From Carex sylvatica (taxonomy: Eukaryota; Streptophyta; Magnoliopsida; Poales; Cyperaceae), in the NCBI GenBank assembly GCA_964058845.1, contig CAXKVR010000170.1, forward strand, positions 124,001 to 188,000: a stretch of 64,000 nucleotides of DNA. Reading direction: 5' to 3'. The translations under genes and the position numbers were made by a program. Of this stretch, positions 46,244 to 58,627 are shown piece after piece (within the stretch, counting starts at the first letter, position 1; every line of letters begins with the position of its first letter). The notes beneath the pieces are model-generated. The model saw only the letters and a program-made list of their open reading frames with translations, ran no database searches and was not told the origin of the DNA.

Positions 46244-47544
46244 TTAGCCTTCATATTTTATTAATAAAGACACTTTGTGTTGCATTTGCTAGTAGCAAGT
46301 ATTTTCAAAATGTTCATTTTTCAAATAAAACATCCAATCACATTTCGCTTAGTCTAATATTAGTTATTTTACTAGCTCTAAAACCTCCCTGTTAGGAGTA
46401 GATCGAGGTGGCAACGAGCTGGGTCCAGCTCGTAATCAACTCGTTTATTTACCGAGTGAGCTGATTCGAACTGACTTTAGAGGTCCATACTGAAATCTAA
46501 TTAAGTTTGTAATCGTTACGAACCAGTTCACGAGCTCGCAATTATATTTTTCGAACCTAATATATTTTTTTTACAAGCTTTAAAACCTCCCTTTCAGGAG
46601 ACAAACAAGGTAGATTAATGAGTAAAATAACTGGATGAAAGATTCATGCATATGCATTTTACTACCTGGTCCAATTTAATGGGCTTTTTATATTATTGAC
46701 TAAAATATGCTGTGGAGACCCTAATTTTTTTTTATCTATCTATTGTGTGTATATTTGAAGGCTCAAAATTTTCAACATACTGGGCCGACTGATGCTGCTA
46801 CTAAATTATTGATGATAAACTTAATAGATATGAAGTTTATTTAAAATTATCCTCATATTTTATTTAATGTTTATTTATTATTAAAATCATCGACTCCTTA
46901 ATCTACAAAGCCTCTCTTTTAATTATCTAGTCATTAATACCTGATTATTCCATACCAAGTTAAATTAAAATTAGTTACCAAAAATAAAAAAGTTTATGAA
47001 AACTAGTTATGAAGTGATTCAAGTAATGTATAAAAAATTAAGGGCAATATAATATATTTTATTTTGTTTGACTCTTGGTTTCAATAAAATGGATGTTATT
47101 TGCAAACAACCGCTTGCTTAATTAGAACATGAAGTTGTATGGTTTTGTTGGTAGATGTGGCACATAATTGTAATTGTAATTGTAATTGACAAACAAAAGC
47201 ATAAATTAATTTGGTAGATGTGGTTAATTCATTTGACAAATTAATTTGCATTATATTTCTACTTTCTAACCATCATCTTTCTTCTGTTTAACTATTTGTC
47301 TTCTTTGGAAAAATTTCATGTATACTCTTGAAAAACCTTGAAGCTATGTATTTCTTCTCTTAAAATTCATAATATTGTATTTACCCTTCAAAATTTTAAA
47401 AAATCATGAATTTATTCATTTTAATATAAAAGACAATAAATAAGATAAATTTCTTAGTTTATGAAATTCAGAAGTGTAAATATAATATTACAAATTTATA
47501 AGATAAATATATAATGAGAAGGGATCCATTTACAACATTTAAAA
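46244..47544. other. AT-rich intergenic DNA
   Basis: No gene. A short patch at 46400-46560 with GAGCTGGGTCCAGCTCG, ACTCG and GAGCTCG words looks like a decayed piece of the hAT family at 41834. Otherwise nothing is recognised. Confidence 0.55.
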
Positions 47545-47885
47545 GTTAAAACATCTTACAACAATTCGATTTTGCGATTTCCAAAGTCCAAATAGTTGAT
47601 CCAAACCGTCAAACATGATCTCTATATAAAAATATACTTGGAGATCAAATTTTATAATTTTTTTATTATTTATTAAGTATTTTACAAAACTGCTATTCTT
47701 TAATGGACCATAATTGTCTAAAAACATAAATTTTGTAAAATACTTAATAAATAGGAAAAAAATTATATATATATAAAATTTGATCTCCAAGCACAGTTTA
47801 ATATAGAGATCGTGTTTAACAGTTTGGATTGACTTTTTGAACTTTGAAAATAATAAAACTAAATTGTTGTAAGATATTGTAATTG
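47545..47885. mobile_element. Fold-back MITE, about 340 bp
   Basis: The arms pair: ATCTTACAACAATT near the left with its complement AATTGTTGTAAGAT at the right. AAATTTTGATCTCCAAG-type sequence pairs in both arms, around a core at about 47700. The block CTTGGAGATCAAATTTTA also occurs in the element at 54428-54790, so the two are one family. Target duplications were not resolved. Confidence 0.65.
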
Positions 47886-48013
47886 GATCCCTTCTTAGCC
47901 CCTTACATATAATTCTGAAATGTTTAAAGTGTATACGTGAAAAATTCAGTGGGCCTTGTGCGGGCCGAAGTAACGAGCAATGGGCCATAGAAAAGAGAGA
48001 GCGCAGTGTCCTA

Positions 48014-49285
48014 TTGCAATCCAATGGGCCACCTCTCCTCTCGCTTTCCTCTTACCTCCATCGCCTCCATTTCTCTATTCCTTCCTCCAGCCTTCAATTT
48101 TCCCACTTCGCCAACCTCACCCCATCAAGTCTCTTTGCCTGGAGTAAAGAGGCGTATTTATATGCTTTAACAGGGAATGAGCAAAGAATTGATGAACTGC
48201 ACAAGTTACTGGATGCATTGCGGTATTCAAATAAGATGGTGTTTTTCACTAATTTGATTAGTGGGTATGTGAAATCGAGAGGATGAGTCTAATATATTCA
48301 ATCAAGACAATTACATTTAGATTGCTAATTGCTTTATAAACAATGGTAAAACCAAAGAATTAGCTTCTTTGATTATTCAAGCGCAAGAATTAGAGGCCTT
48401 TAGTAAATGCATGGTACCAGATTGCTCAGTTGGTTATGGGCCAATGAATGCATGTGTAGAGTTATGTCACTTAGACAAGGCACACAACATGCTTGATGAA
48501 ATGTCGGCACAGGGAGCTTCTATTGGTTTAGGTGTTTACTCTTGTATATTGAGAACCTATTGTAAGGAACAAAGAACTGCTGAAGCTGCACAGCTTGTGG
48601 CAGAGATAAATGTTGCCGGGCTCCAGTTAGACTCATCTGACTTTGATGCCCTGATTGATGCCGACTTGTCAATATTTTCAATCGGCTTTCTCTCTCTTTA
48701 GAGAGATGAGAGAGGCAACATTACCCGACCTCAAAACAAGTTACCTAACCATTATGACCGGTTTTTCCGAGAACAACCGGCCTGAACTCATGGCATCGTT
48801 TCTCGATTCAGTAGTAGACAACCCGAGAATTCAAATCACAACTCATGATTGGAACTTAATCATACATGCGTTTTGCAAAATTGGCCGGTTAGAGGATGCA
48901 AAGAGAACGCACCGAAGGATGGTTTCAGTGAGATTTGAACGCAACAGCCAAACCTACCTGTCGCTGCTAAATGGGTACACTTCGGCCGAGAAGTATTTGA
49001 ATGTGTTGATGCTATGGACTGAGTAGAGGAGAAATGGAGGTGAATTCGACCATGCTTTGATTGATGCATTCTTGTATGCATTAGTTAAAGGATGGTTTTT
49101 TGATGCTGCCATGCAAGTGGTGGAGAAGGCGAATGAATTAAAGATTTTTTGTAGATAAATGGAGGCACAGACAGGCATTCATGGAGAAACACAAGAAGTT
49201 GATTGTGGCGAAATTGAGGAGGAAAAATTATCGGAAAATGGAGGCGCTTGTTGCTTTTAAGAATTGGGCTGGGTTTACTACATGA
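48014..49285 (+). pseudogene. Pentatricopeptide-repeat gene (At1g69290-like), broken
   Basis: Reading rightward, the frames encode EAYLYALTGNEQRIDELHKL and FFTNLISGYVKSRG, then ELASLIIQAQELE, then LDKAHNMLDEMSAQGASIGL. After a frame change near 48680 come QSAFSLFREMREATLPDLK and HDWNLIIHAFCKIGRLEDAK. The end encodes HRQAFMEKHKKLIVAKL and ALVAFKNWAGF in another frame. This order matches the C-terminal half of a plant organelle-type PPR protein like Arabidopsis At1g69290. Lesions include a frame break after 48284, a frameshift at about 48660-48690, TAG at 49024 in place of a sense codon, and a final frameshift near 49150. The N-terminal half of the protein is missing. Non-functional. Confidence 0.85.
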
Positions 49286-49951
49286 GAGTAAGTACTCTTT
49301 CATATCTACCATACAAGATCTTTAATATTTACACTACTATAGCTATTTAATAATGTTTAGTAGGAAGCTATGTGAACTGATGAGGTTTGTTTTTTTTAGC
49401 AAAAAATGCTATCTTATCACTGTGTAATTTACAATATAGGTAGGAAGGTAGTTTCTTGCTAGAGTTTTTCAGAGAAAAATGAAAGAAAAAAATTCTATTT
49501 GTTTGTAGTTTTATGGGCATTTGTGTAGGAACTCCTTCAAATTACACTCAAATTTCAAGAATGACCATAAGAAAGCCATAGGATTTAAACAAATTAACCC
49601 CAGGCTAATCTCCTTGTGCTGCTTATGATATATCTCTATGTTAATTTACTAAAGAATTAGTTCTGTACTTGTGAAGTTTTTTTCTTAGATCAAAATGAGA
49701 AATATGTGAGAACTCTAATACAGCTTAATTAATTAATTAATTATGATGGTAATGGTTCTTTTTATTAATAAAAAAATGAACTGGAAGCACTTTCACAGGT
49801 CATATCTATAAAATTTAGAATTGTTGCCTGGTGAATACTTTTGTAGACATAATTGCATGCTTGTAAAACAAAAAAATGTTGAAATCTTGTTTTACTGGGC
49901 TGAATTTCTTTTGACATATCTATGTGTATGTGTGGCTCATTAATTCTGCAG
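49286..49951. other. Intergenic between two pseudogenes
   Basis: AT-rich with TTAATTAATTAATT near 49730. No gene recognised. Confidence 0.6.
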
Positions 49952-50433
49952 CGGTTGACGCACTCAACTTCACTGCCAAAAATATGGCATTTACAAACAT
50001 TGCTGGACCGGCTGGAGAACAGGCTGTGGCCTTCAAAATTACAAGGAATTATAGTGCATTCTTCAAGTGTCGTTTCGACTGCTACCAAGACACCATTAAG
50101 ACTGATAATTACTTGGGAAGACCCTGGAAGCAGTGCGCTCGTGTTGTAATTATGGAGTCATTTATAGGCAGGCTGATCAGTCCTCTGAAATGGAATGAAA
50201 CAACTCCACCACCAAGTACCATATACTTTGCCGAATATGCCAATAGTGGCCCTGGGGCTTCTACAGCTAAACGGGTGAACTGGCAGGGCTATCATGTCCT
50301 TACCAGGAAACAAGCGCATAAGTTTACATCAAAAAGGTTCATGCATGCTGATCTGTGGATACCTAATAGAACAATTCCATATTATGTTGGCTTTACTATT
50401 AGACGGATGTCAGGTAGTGTACTGTGTGTTTGA
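49952..50433 (+). pseudogene. Pectin methylesterase fragment lacking the catalytic core
   Basis: After a CTGCAG acceptor the frame reads FTAKNMAFTNIAGPAGEQAV, then CYQDTI, and jumps to YLGRPWKQCARVVIMESFIG and TIYFAEYANSGPGAS. These are pectin methylesterase regions before and after the active site, in the right order. The normal stretch between QDT and LGRPW, which includes the DFIFG motif with the catalytic aspartate, has been deleted in frame. The N-terminal half of the enzyme domain is also missing. The tail after GWQGYH-type sequence (NWQGYHVLTRKQAHKFT) is near the family's C-terminus. The open frame is therefore a relic and cannot be an active cell-wall esterase. Confidence 0.85.
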
Positions 50434-51590
50434 TTTGTGTTTTTCTTTAGTTTATGTCTGTTCTAGGTGCTTGAATTTTTACTATGCTATTTTTAGTTTC
50501 ATGGCTTCAATGCATGTTGTTTGATGTATTATCAAGATTTTAATTAGTCTACAGATTTGAAGTCCTATAGTAATAAAGATTGATGTTTTTTTTTTTTTAA
50601 GTTTCTATTTTCTTCTTCCTTTCAATCCCTAATTGCAATCTTTAATGTTGAGCATGGTTTAATCTGGTCACATATATGGATCAATGAAGCCAGGCAATTT
50701 AGTCGTTCCATCTTCTATTTTTCTTTTCTGGAGAACTGGCTCAATGCCATAATTGCCATGGTTTAATTTGGTCACATATCAGACTCATCTCAATTCTGTA
50801 TCATTAAGTAATGCATTCAAGTTATAAACTCCCAGGATATAATGCATTCAAGGATTTCCAAAATAAAAAAAAAGTTGAGGTTATAAACTCCTTGGCAATT
50901 AAAGCAAACCATGCCAAGGAATTGATCCAGTGCCAAAAAGGAGGTCTTTCTACGAATATATTATTTTTTTTAACTCCATGAATCTATTAAGATTCAGAAA
51001 ATGAGAGTAAACCTAAATGAATAACTAATTCTAACTATATGCGATGCATTGAATTGTTATGCCTATTGTTCGTTATTTTAAATTTACAGTGATGTAATTG
51101 GTTTATAATAATTGTTAATTAAATGGTTGGGTTAGCAACTTCTTTAACATTGTAACAATATTATTTTTATTTTATTCTTGGATTAATAATGAATTAAGGT
51201 TTGTAGTAAAATAAATGCATGTATTTTTGATAGATTTTTTTTCGTAATAAATTTATAAAATATAAAAGTTTTGTAATAAAAAAGGACGACATATGACACA
51301 TAATTTTGAAAACGAAATGTATTAGAACTTTTACTATAACAAAATGAGAGCGTTTAAAATTTGGAGCATTAAAAAATTCAGAGCAAATAATGTAAAAATT
51401 CATATTTTTCTCAAAATCACAGGATGGCTTAACATTTCTGGGCTAAGCTAAGTGTAGATCCGCCTCCTGATTGCTAATGTATATTTTAAGGGCATAATTG
51501 TCATTTTTATTTTTAAATGAAATCATTTCTCTCTTATTATTATGTGTACATTTCACCATAGACTCAACCCGGCCTCCTTCTGGTCTAAAA
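50434..51590. other. AT-rich intergenic DNA
   Basis: No gene seen. A short repeated phrase, TAATCTGGTCACATATATGG / TAATTTGGTCACATAT, occurs at about 50660 and 50764. Confidence 0.6.
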
Positions 51591-51647
51591 CAACCGTTGC
51601 CTCTCTCTCTCTCTCTCTCTAGCAGAGAACTCCAACGGTGATGAGTG

Positions 51648-52200
51648 ATGATGAGGTCAGGTCTTGTCCTGGTTTTTATTGATACCTCACTCGACACTCA
51701 TCTGGCCATAGCGGTCTCTCTCGATGATACCGTTGCGGCTGTCAAAAGTACGATTTCTTCTTAGAATCTCTCTACTTATTAGAAACAATTTCAGTCTCAT
51801 TTCTGATTTCCTCTACTCATCTGTATGTCAGATTGTTCTATGCTTTTCTTTTTAATTACCTTTACTTTGTTATTGCTTATCTGTTTTCTCAAAGCTTTGG
51901 TGGCAACTCAACTGCGGCCTCATACTAAAATAAATACTTCTTTGAAGAAGAAGCGCAAGAGAAATATTGCATCTTTTGAAGATACTACTACTCTAAGACC
52001 AACAGAATCGAGTAAAGGAGGAGGATAAGAGTTGCAAGGTACACACATTCAAGACTCAAGAGGAATTAGATGGTCATAAATTGATTTTGTCCTTCTTGTA
52101 GACTTATCTTAACTTTCAAGAGGAATTAGATGGTTTTTACCAATTTGAATTTTTTTCAGATCCCATTTAAAGCCTAATTAAGCTTTAGAAACAACACCTT
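51648..52200 (+). pseudogene. Inverted partial copy of the lysine-rich ubiquitin-like gene
   Basis: The first exon from ATG 51648 (GLVLVFIDTSLDTHLAIAVS, then DDTVAAVK) matches the first exon at 38209-38110 on the opposite strand. A second piece at about 51890-52028 encodes KALVATQLRPHTK, then NTSLKKKRKRNIASFEDTTT, matching the 37566-37862 exon but missing about 15 residues including CFAGPTE. Non-coding homology continues to about 52200, where GATCCCATTTAAAGCCTAAT matches the minus strand near 36895. Exon 2 was not found and the second exon ends early (SSKGGG stop). It is a truncated duplicate. Confidence 0.75.
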
Positions 52201-52205
52201 TTGAC

Positions 52206-53078
52206 TAACCCATGTAGAACCGGACCGGACTAACCCGTGGCTAGAATTCGGATTTTAAAAGCTATTCTGACCTCTGTCAATTAATCGTTAAAATTGTACG
52301 AATCTCTAATAGTTTTGTATATAGAAATTACTTTATCTGGAAACTAAACTTTCATACCTTCATTTTGATATAAAAAACAAAAAAATCCATGTAATCATTT
52401 TCTCTAAATTGAATTTTGAATCTGGTAAAAAATTAGAATTGCTCATTGAAATTTCAGCTTTTCTGATTTCTGACATATGTCAATTAATTATTAAAGTTGT
52501 ACCAATCTGTAATATTTTGTATATAAGAATTATATTATATGAAAACCAGACTTCCATACATTTACTTTGATATAAAGAACACAAAAATTCATGTAGCAAT
52601 TTTCTCTAAATTGAATTTTGAATTTGGTAAAAAACTGAGACTACTTACTGAAATTTCAGTTTTTCTGATATATGACCTCTGTCAATTAATCGTTAAAACT
52701 ATATGAATCTATAATATTTTTGTATAGAGAAATTATATTATATTTCTAGACTTCCATATCTTTATTTTGATATAAAGAACACAAAAATTCATATAGCAAT
52801 TTTCTTTAAATTGAATTTTGAATCTGATGGTTCTAATTTTATTTTTATTTTTTTTAACAATTGAACCTATTTTTTTTTTTTTTAAAAAGAATAAAAAAAA
52901 ACAGACCCGTGGACCCGTACAGACTGGACCATGGTCCTAGCACTGGTTTGAGCCAACCATTTGATCAAGTCAGACCTGCCGGACCCGGCCCTTACTGTAG
53001 ACCAGTGGGAACCGTGGACCGTGCAGAACCATGGAGCGGCCGGGTCCGGACCGGACCGGACCAGCCCGTTTGCAATAC
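52206..53078. mobile_element. Probable non-autonomous element with ACCGGACC words and an internal triple repeat
   Basis: The left edge (CATGTAGAACCGGACCGGAC) and the right region (52900-53078, with GGTCCGGACCGGACCGGACC) are dense in GGACC/GGTCC words. Between them lies a three-copy 202-bp tandem repeat. The style is that of small hAT elements with word-rich subterminal regions. No target duplication or exact TIR was fixed, so limits are approximate. Confidence 0.45.
52262..52830. repeat. Three-copy 202-203-bp tandem repeat
   Basis: The phrase GTCAATTAAT recurs at 52276, 52479 and 52681. Each copy also carries CTTCCATA, TTTGATATAAAGAACAC and TTTTCTCTAAATTGAATTTTG. Copies are diverged but collinear. 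The monomer length is in the range of plant satellites. Confidence 0.85.
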
Positions 53079-54427
53079 ACTAGCTCAACCTTCACACCTT
53101 CTCTGCCTAATTGCTTTATAAAAGAGCTAAATGGATCAAGAAAAGAGAACATCTTTATATATGATATTTTCATACGTTTTTATGACTAAAAGGGTTTTAT
53201 AGCAAACCAGAAATGTAAAGAGATGCAATACTTAGTTTATTAGAAAAATTGCCGAAGCTCACATATTTTTGTTTTATTTTATTAAAAGGGATATGCAGAA
53301 GAAATGTCAAATCTCGGCCGAAGAGGTACAAGAAAGCAAATATGTCAAAGTATTATAAGCACCTATATATTTTTATTCCTAGAAACAGTAAACAAGGCCT
53401 TCTACCATATTTATTTATTTTTTGACAATCATGGGATCATATTAATTATATCAACTATTCAAGTTGTATTTAGCAATCTGTTTCTTATTCTCCACATCTC
53501 GGATTCTTATAATATAATAAAAACAGTCCCCTATGTTAAAAGAGGGAACCGAATAAACAGAAATGGAAGCAAGAAACAGTGAAGGAAAGAAGTAATTAAT
53601 TAAATTGCAATAGTCAAGTCAAGGAGTAAAGGCTTTAATTTATTCATTGATCCATGGTGAATAACTTGTACAAATCAAGACCTTGAGTCTCTACTCTCTG
53701 TGATAACATATATAAGCCTACCTAGCTAGAATAAGTTTCCAAGTTTGGGAGAAGAATAACTATTCCATCTGGGCCTATTAATTTGGTTTGGGCTATGCAA
53801 CAATTTTCATTTGAAATTATTTATTTATCCTTAGGTTAGGCCTATATATATATATATATATATATGTATTTCCATCATCTCTTCTCAGTAGCCCAAATTA
53901 ATCAACTCACCTAAATCAAAACTTATTTATCTTACTTCAGCCCAAACCGTGACCATATTTCCCAAGTTTCATGGTTAAATCAGTATGCTTAATCCTCTCC
54001 ATTTTCCTTTCAATGGATACCTCCATTCTTCTATTTTTATGCTTATCATGCTCCCTTTAATTCATGACTTTGAACATATATTTTATCTCAACCTTTTTTT
54101 CTTTTTTTGGGTAAAACTTCAGGGGAAAAAAAAATCAACAAGGCATATTGTAACAGTCTGCAAATTCAAAGTCAATTTCTTTTATTATTATAATTTGAGA
54201 AATTTACTTCTTATTTCATGTTTAAAAAAAATAGAAATCATATATAGCAGAATGTGAAAATGAAATTTAAATTTGTTTTCAATAATATTGTTGTTATTTT
54301 ATTTATTTATTTTTTTGTTATGTGCATTCAAAAAATTTGATGTGTAATGGATATCTTGATTGTACGCAAATTAAACACTCTACTTGCAAAAGCGTTGAAA
54401 TAAATCAGGCATGCCATTAATTTCAAA
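53079..54427. other. AT-rich intergenic DNA
   Basis: No gene. Short frames lack recognisable domains. An AT microsatellite lies at about 53846-53866. Confidence 0.6.
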
Positions 54428-54790
54428 GAGGGATATGCTTATAATTTATTTTTGTATTTTCAAAATTCAAATAGTGATCTGAACTTCTCAATATGTTCTC
54501 AATATTAAAATGTGCTTGGAGACCAAATTTTAAATTTATTTTGAAAATATTTGACAATTTATTTAGAATTTTTCAAAACATTGTTTCAATATGGTAAATA
54601 AAATATGAAAAACTATTTTCAAACAATGTTTTGAAAAATTATAAACAAATAGTTCAAAATAACCAAAAAAATTGTAAATTTTTGATCTCCAAACACATTT
54701 TAATATGGAGAACATATTGAGCACTTCGCACTTCAGACCTACTATTTTGCACTTTAAAAATGCAAAAATGACTTATAAGCATATGCCCTC
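54428..54790. mobile_element. Fold-back MITE, 363 bp, related to 47545-47885
   Basis: The ends GAGGGATATGCTTATAA and ...TTATAAGCATATGCCCTC are inverted repeats. Arms continue inward with CTTGGAGACCAAATTTTAAA pairing with its complement near 54680, and TTTTTCAAAACATTGTTT pairing near 54630. The GGAGACCAAATTTTA block is shared with the element at 47545. No clear target duplication. Confidence 0.7.
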
Positions 54791-55914
54791 GATCATATGC
54801 TTATATAAGTAGAGAGAAAGTCCAGCTACTATGTTCTTGTAAGCACTTCGGTCGAAATATATGTTTACAGGTCAAATTTCAAAATTTTATATTCAAACCG
54901 TCAAGTTAAATAGCTGAGTAAATTTATTATATATTAAACTTGTAGAATATATTTTTTTTTACTATTTTTGTGATTTTAAAAGTTAAACTTAATGATTTGG
55001 ATCATCTCCTTGAATTTTAAATATAAAACATATGAGCGTAAAGTAAAATAAAAACCTTACTTCGCAACTAAAATAGTACAAAAGAAGCTTAGAAAAATAA
55101 TTTGATCGAGGGGTATTAATTTATTAATTCTTTAATTGAAGAATATTATTTGATCGTTTGCACATACTAAATCGAGCCAAAAGTAGATAGAACTTTAAAA
55201 GTACAAAATTTACATTTGATAGAATATTATTTGATAGATATGTTTGCACATACGTATCTATCAAATAAAAGTGTGTTTGTTACTTAATTAAACTAATTGA
55301 TTATTAATTTTGAAATTGTAACTTTAAATTTAAAGTTTACATATGTTAATTTATTTACTTATGTGACGAAATACGTTATTTATCTGTTAATCTAATTATT
55401 CTGATAGTTCGTCGTACTTAAAGTAAGTATAGAATAAAATATTATGTTGTTAATTAATTCTCCTTATTAATTAACAACTTATATAACTATATTTTGAATT
55501 AAAACTTTGTAAGGTAAATTTTATTGGCAAAAATTTAATTTTACTAAATGTAAGTTTTAATTCGATTTAATAAACAACATTACATAAATAAATTTTCATT
55601 GGCTAATTTTAACTAAAGAACTTTTTTGATTAGTTGTAAATTTTAATTATTAGTTTAATTAAATAAATTTAAATTTTCAGACTATAACAATAATTGCATA
55701 AAAAAATCAATATTCGATCTAATATGCGATTCTGCACATATGGCTGCATATTCGGCCGTAAATTTTTTACTGCATACTGGGTACGCAAACGGGATCAGTG
55801 CGCGTATTAGGTATGTGAACGAATCGGTGCGCGTACTGGATATGCGAATGTATTGCGTTTCGGCTTGGAACACCCTGTTTTTGGCTTTGGCCTAACAATG
55901 CACTTTTCTGCATT

Positions 55915-55980
55915 GCCAGAAACAGCTCTGTTTTGGCCAGAAACAGCTCTGTTTTGGCCAGAAACAACCATGTTTTGACC
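55915..55980. repeat. 21-bp tandem repeat, three copies
   Basis: The unit is GCCAGAAACAGCTCTGTTTTG, starting near 55916; the third copy has changes. Because 21 is a multiple of three, short shadow frames here show a 7-residue repeat, but no real gene is supported. Confidence 0.85.
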
Positions 55981-56179
55981 AAGAACTGACACTGTTTTCG
56001 TAGACAAAGCTAAATCAATAATTTTGATGAATTAACAATTGTTTTAACATTTATATTTTCTCATTACAGTTTTATCGTTCAAGAGCTGGTGATTTTAGCC
56101 AACAATTTGTATGTTAATTTTTATTGTAGCAGAACTTATGTTTTGTTCAAGTCGAATTTTAAGAAATGTAGTGGCAGGC

Positions 56180-56340
56180 GTAATAAGGTCATAAAAGACA
56201 AACACAACCAAATAAAAGTCATAATAACATAATAACTAAATAACAGTCCGAATAACATAAATAAAAGTCTGAATAATATAATAACTAAATAACAGTTCGA
56301 ATAACATAAATAAAAGTCATAATAGCATAATAACTAATAA
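56180..56340. repeat. About 57-bp tandem repeat in AT-rich DNA
   Basis: Units contain CATAATAACTAAATAACAGT, then CGAATAACATAAATAAAAGT. Two to three copies with small changes. Confidence 0.75.
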
Positions 56341-57072
56341 AAAATACATTTATAATTTGATGCATTTCTACTCAATTTTGGTCTAAATACAACAATGTAA
56401 TATAATTTTGATACAATTTTGATTACTTTCAAATAGTACAATGATAATTTGGTGCATTTTTACTTAATTTTGGTCTAATTCTAAATTGATACAATTCTAC
56501 TCAATTTAAAACTAAATATATTTCTAAAATACAATTCTACTCAATTTTACTTTAAATACAACTATAAAATATAATTTTACTCAATTTTAGTTCAAATACA
56601 ATAATGTTGGACATATACTACCATTTTTGGACATGCGTAACTATTTAATACAATTATGGTTTAATTTGGTAACATATATCCAACTAACTACTTAATAAAA
56701 CAATTAAATAACAAAATTTAATTACATTTTTTTTACCTTTTATCACTACGCAGTGCGCGCTGATTCCCTGGGACGGATGGAGAGTGAAAATTAATTGTGA
56801 GTTAAAAAATTGGTGCCCATGGGTTTGATGGGAATCGAAATACATACCTAGTACGTGAACCGATCAGTGCGCATACTGGGTATGCAAATGGATTGGTTCG
56901 CTTACCCAGTATGTGTGCTGAATTCGTCCGTATACCAGTACGCGTTTTGATTGGGATCTGTCCGCATACTCAGTCCGCGTTCGTGGTGAAATTTGAAATC
57001 CGAATGAACGAATGGTAATCAATTAATTCTAATTTATTGGGGTGGTAAATAAAAAGATTTCGGTCCGATCAG

Positions 57073-57320
57073 GCACGCACTCAACATGGAGTCTGTTCCT
57101 CCAGTACCTGAGGATCAATTTGAATAAATGGACGGCTCAGATTAATCTCAACCGGATCAAACTCAATCTGACGCCTATTGAAACTGTAAAGGTTTGCTTT
57201 GAGATTTGTGTCAAGTTAAAAGAACGGTTCAGATTTTTCGCTTGCACAATAGGTACCTGACGTGATACGGATTCCTCAACATGCATGATCGATCGATGCA
57301 GACTCCATGTTGAGTGCGTT
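57073..57320. repeat. Short inverted-repeat element, about 250 bp
   Basis: GCACGCACTCAACATGGAGT at 57073 pairs with ACTCCATGTTGAGTGCGT at 57302. The interior does not pair strongly. It may be a small MITE. No target duplication is evident. Confidence 0.55.
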
Positions 57321-57440
57321 CCCATTCTTGTATGGTCCTAATCGAGCCATAGAATTAAGATATAAATTTATTGGCATTTGTGATCACGACCGTTTAAATA
57401 TCTTTTCTTTTATAAATTGAGTTTTCATCTTGGATATGAA

Positions 57441-58596
57441 TCGACATTTTTATTTTTACCCAAAAAAAAGGAAATTATTAAAAATAACCACTTTTGGAAC
57501 AAAATTTTAAAACTACCCGGCCCGTGGATATTTTCCACGGCCCGAATAAATTAATCTGGACCGTGGAAAAATTCCATGGGCTAGAATTTTTTTTTTTGGA
57601 TTTTTTTATTCCGGGCCGTGGAAAATATCCATGGTCCGAGATTTTTTTATTTTTTAAAGATTATGTTGTTTGGGTTTAAATTAGTTTGAATTGTTAAGTT
57701 GGAGGTTTGTATGAATTTTATTTGAATGAATTGTTAAGTTAGAGTGCTTCTGAGCCCAACTTTGCACATCTGGTTAACATAGCAAAATATCTTCAAAAAT
57801 TATGAAAATTGACCGACATGCAATCTTGACATCGTAGAACAAGACTGTGAAGTTTCATACAAAATTTAAAAACAGTTCGCGAGATATCATCTCTCAAATA
57901 TTGCCCCAACGACTGAAGGAGTGCTTCTGAGCCCAACTTTGCACCTCTGGTATAACAAAATATCTTCAAAAATCATGAAAATTGACCGACATGCAGTCTT
58001 GACATCTTAGAACAAGACTGTGAAGTTTCATACAAAATCTCAAAACAGATCGCGAAATATCATCTCTCAAAAATTATCCCAACTGCTGAAGAAGTGCTTC
58101 TGAGCCCAACTTTGCACATCTGGTTAACATAGCAAAATATCTTCAAAAATCATGAAAATTGTCCTTCAGCCGTTGGGGTAATTTTTGAGAGATGATATCT
58201 CGCGACCTGTTTTGAGATTTTGTATGAAACTTCACAGTCTTGTTCTAAGATGTCAAGACTGCATGTCGGTCAATTTTCATAATTTTTGAAGATATTTTGT
58301 TATGTTAACCAGAGGTGCAAAGTTGGGCTCAGAAGCACTCCTTCAGTCGTTGGGGCAATATTTGAGAGATGATATCTCGCGAACTGTTTTTAAATTTTGT
58401 ATGAAACTTCACAGTCTTGTTCTACGATGTCAAGTTTGCATGTCGGTCAATTTTCATGATTTTTGAAGATATTTTGCTATGTTAACCAGATGTGCAAAGT
58501 TGAGCTCAGAAGCATTCTAACTTAACAATTTATTCAAATAAAATTCATACAAACCTCCAACTTAACAATTCAAACTAATTTAAATCCAAACAACAT

Positions 58597-58627
<31 letters not shown>

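Larger units (their letters stand above)
54791..57040. other. AT-rich repeats with two clusters of GCGC-ATACTGGGTATGC words
   Basis: No gene. At 55735-55860 and 56745-56990 words such as TACTGGGTATGC, GTGCGCGTACTGG and GTGCGCATACTGGG recur on both strands. The two clusters may bracket one degenerate element of about 1.25 kb. Between them are a 21-bp tandem repeat (55915-55980), an approximately 57-bp repeat (56180-56340) and diverged copies of CTACTCAATTTTGGTCTAAA (56365-56600). Confidence 0.5.
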
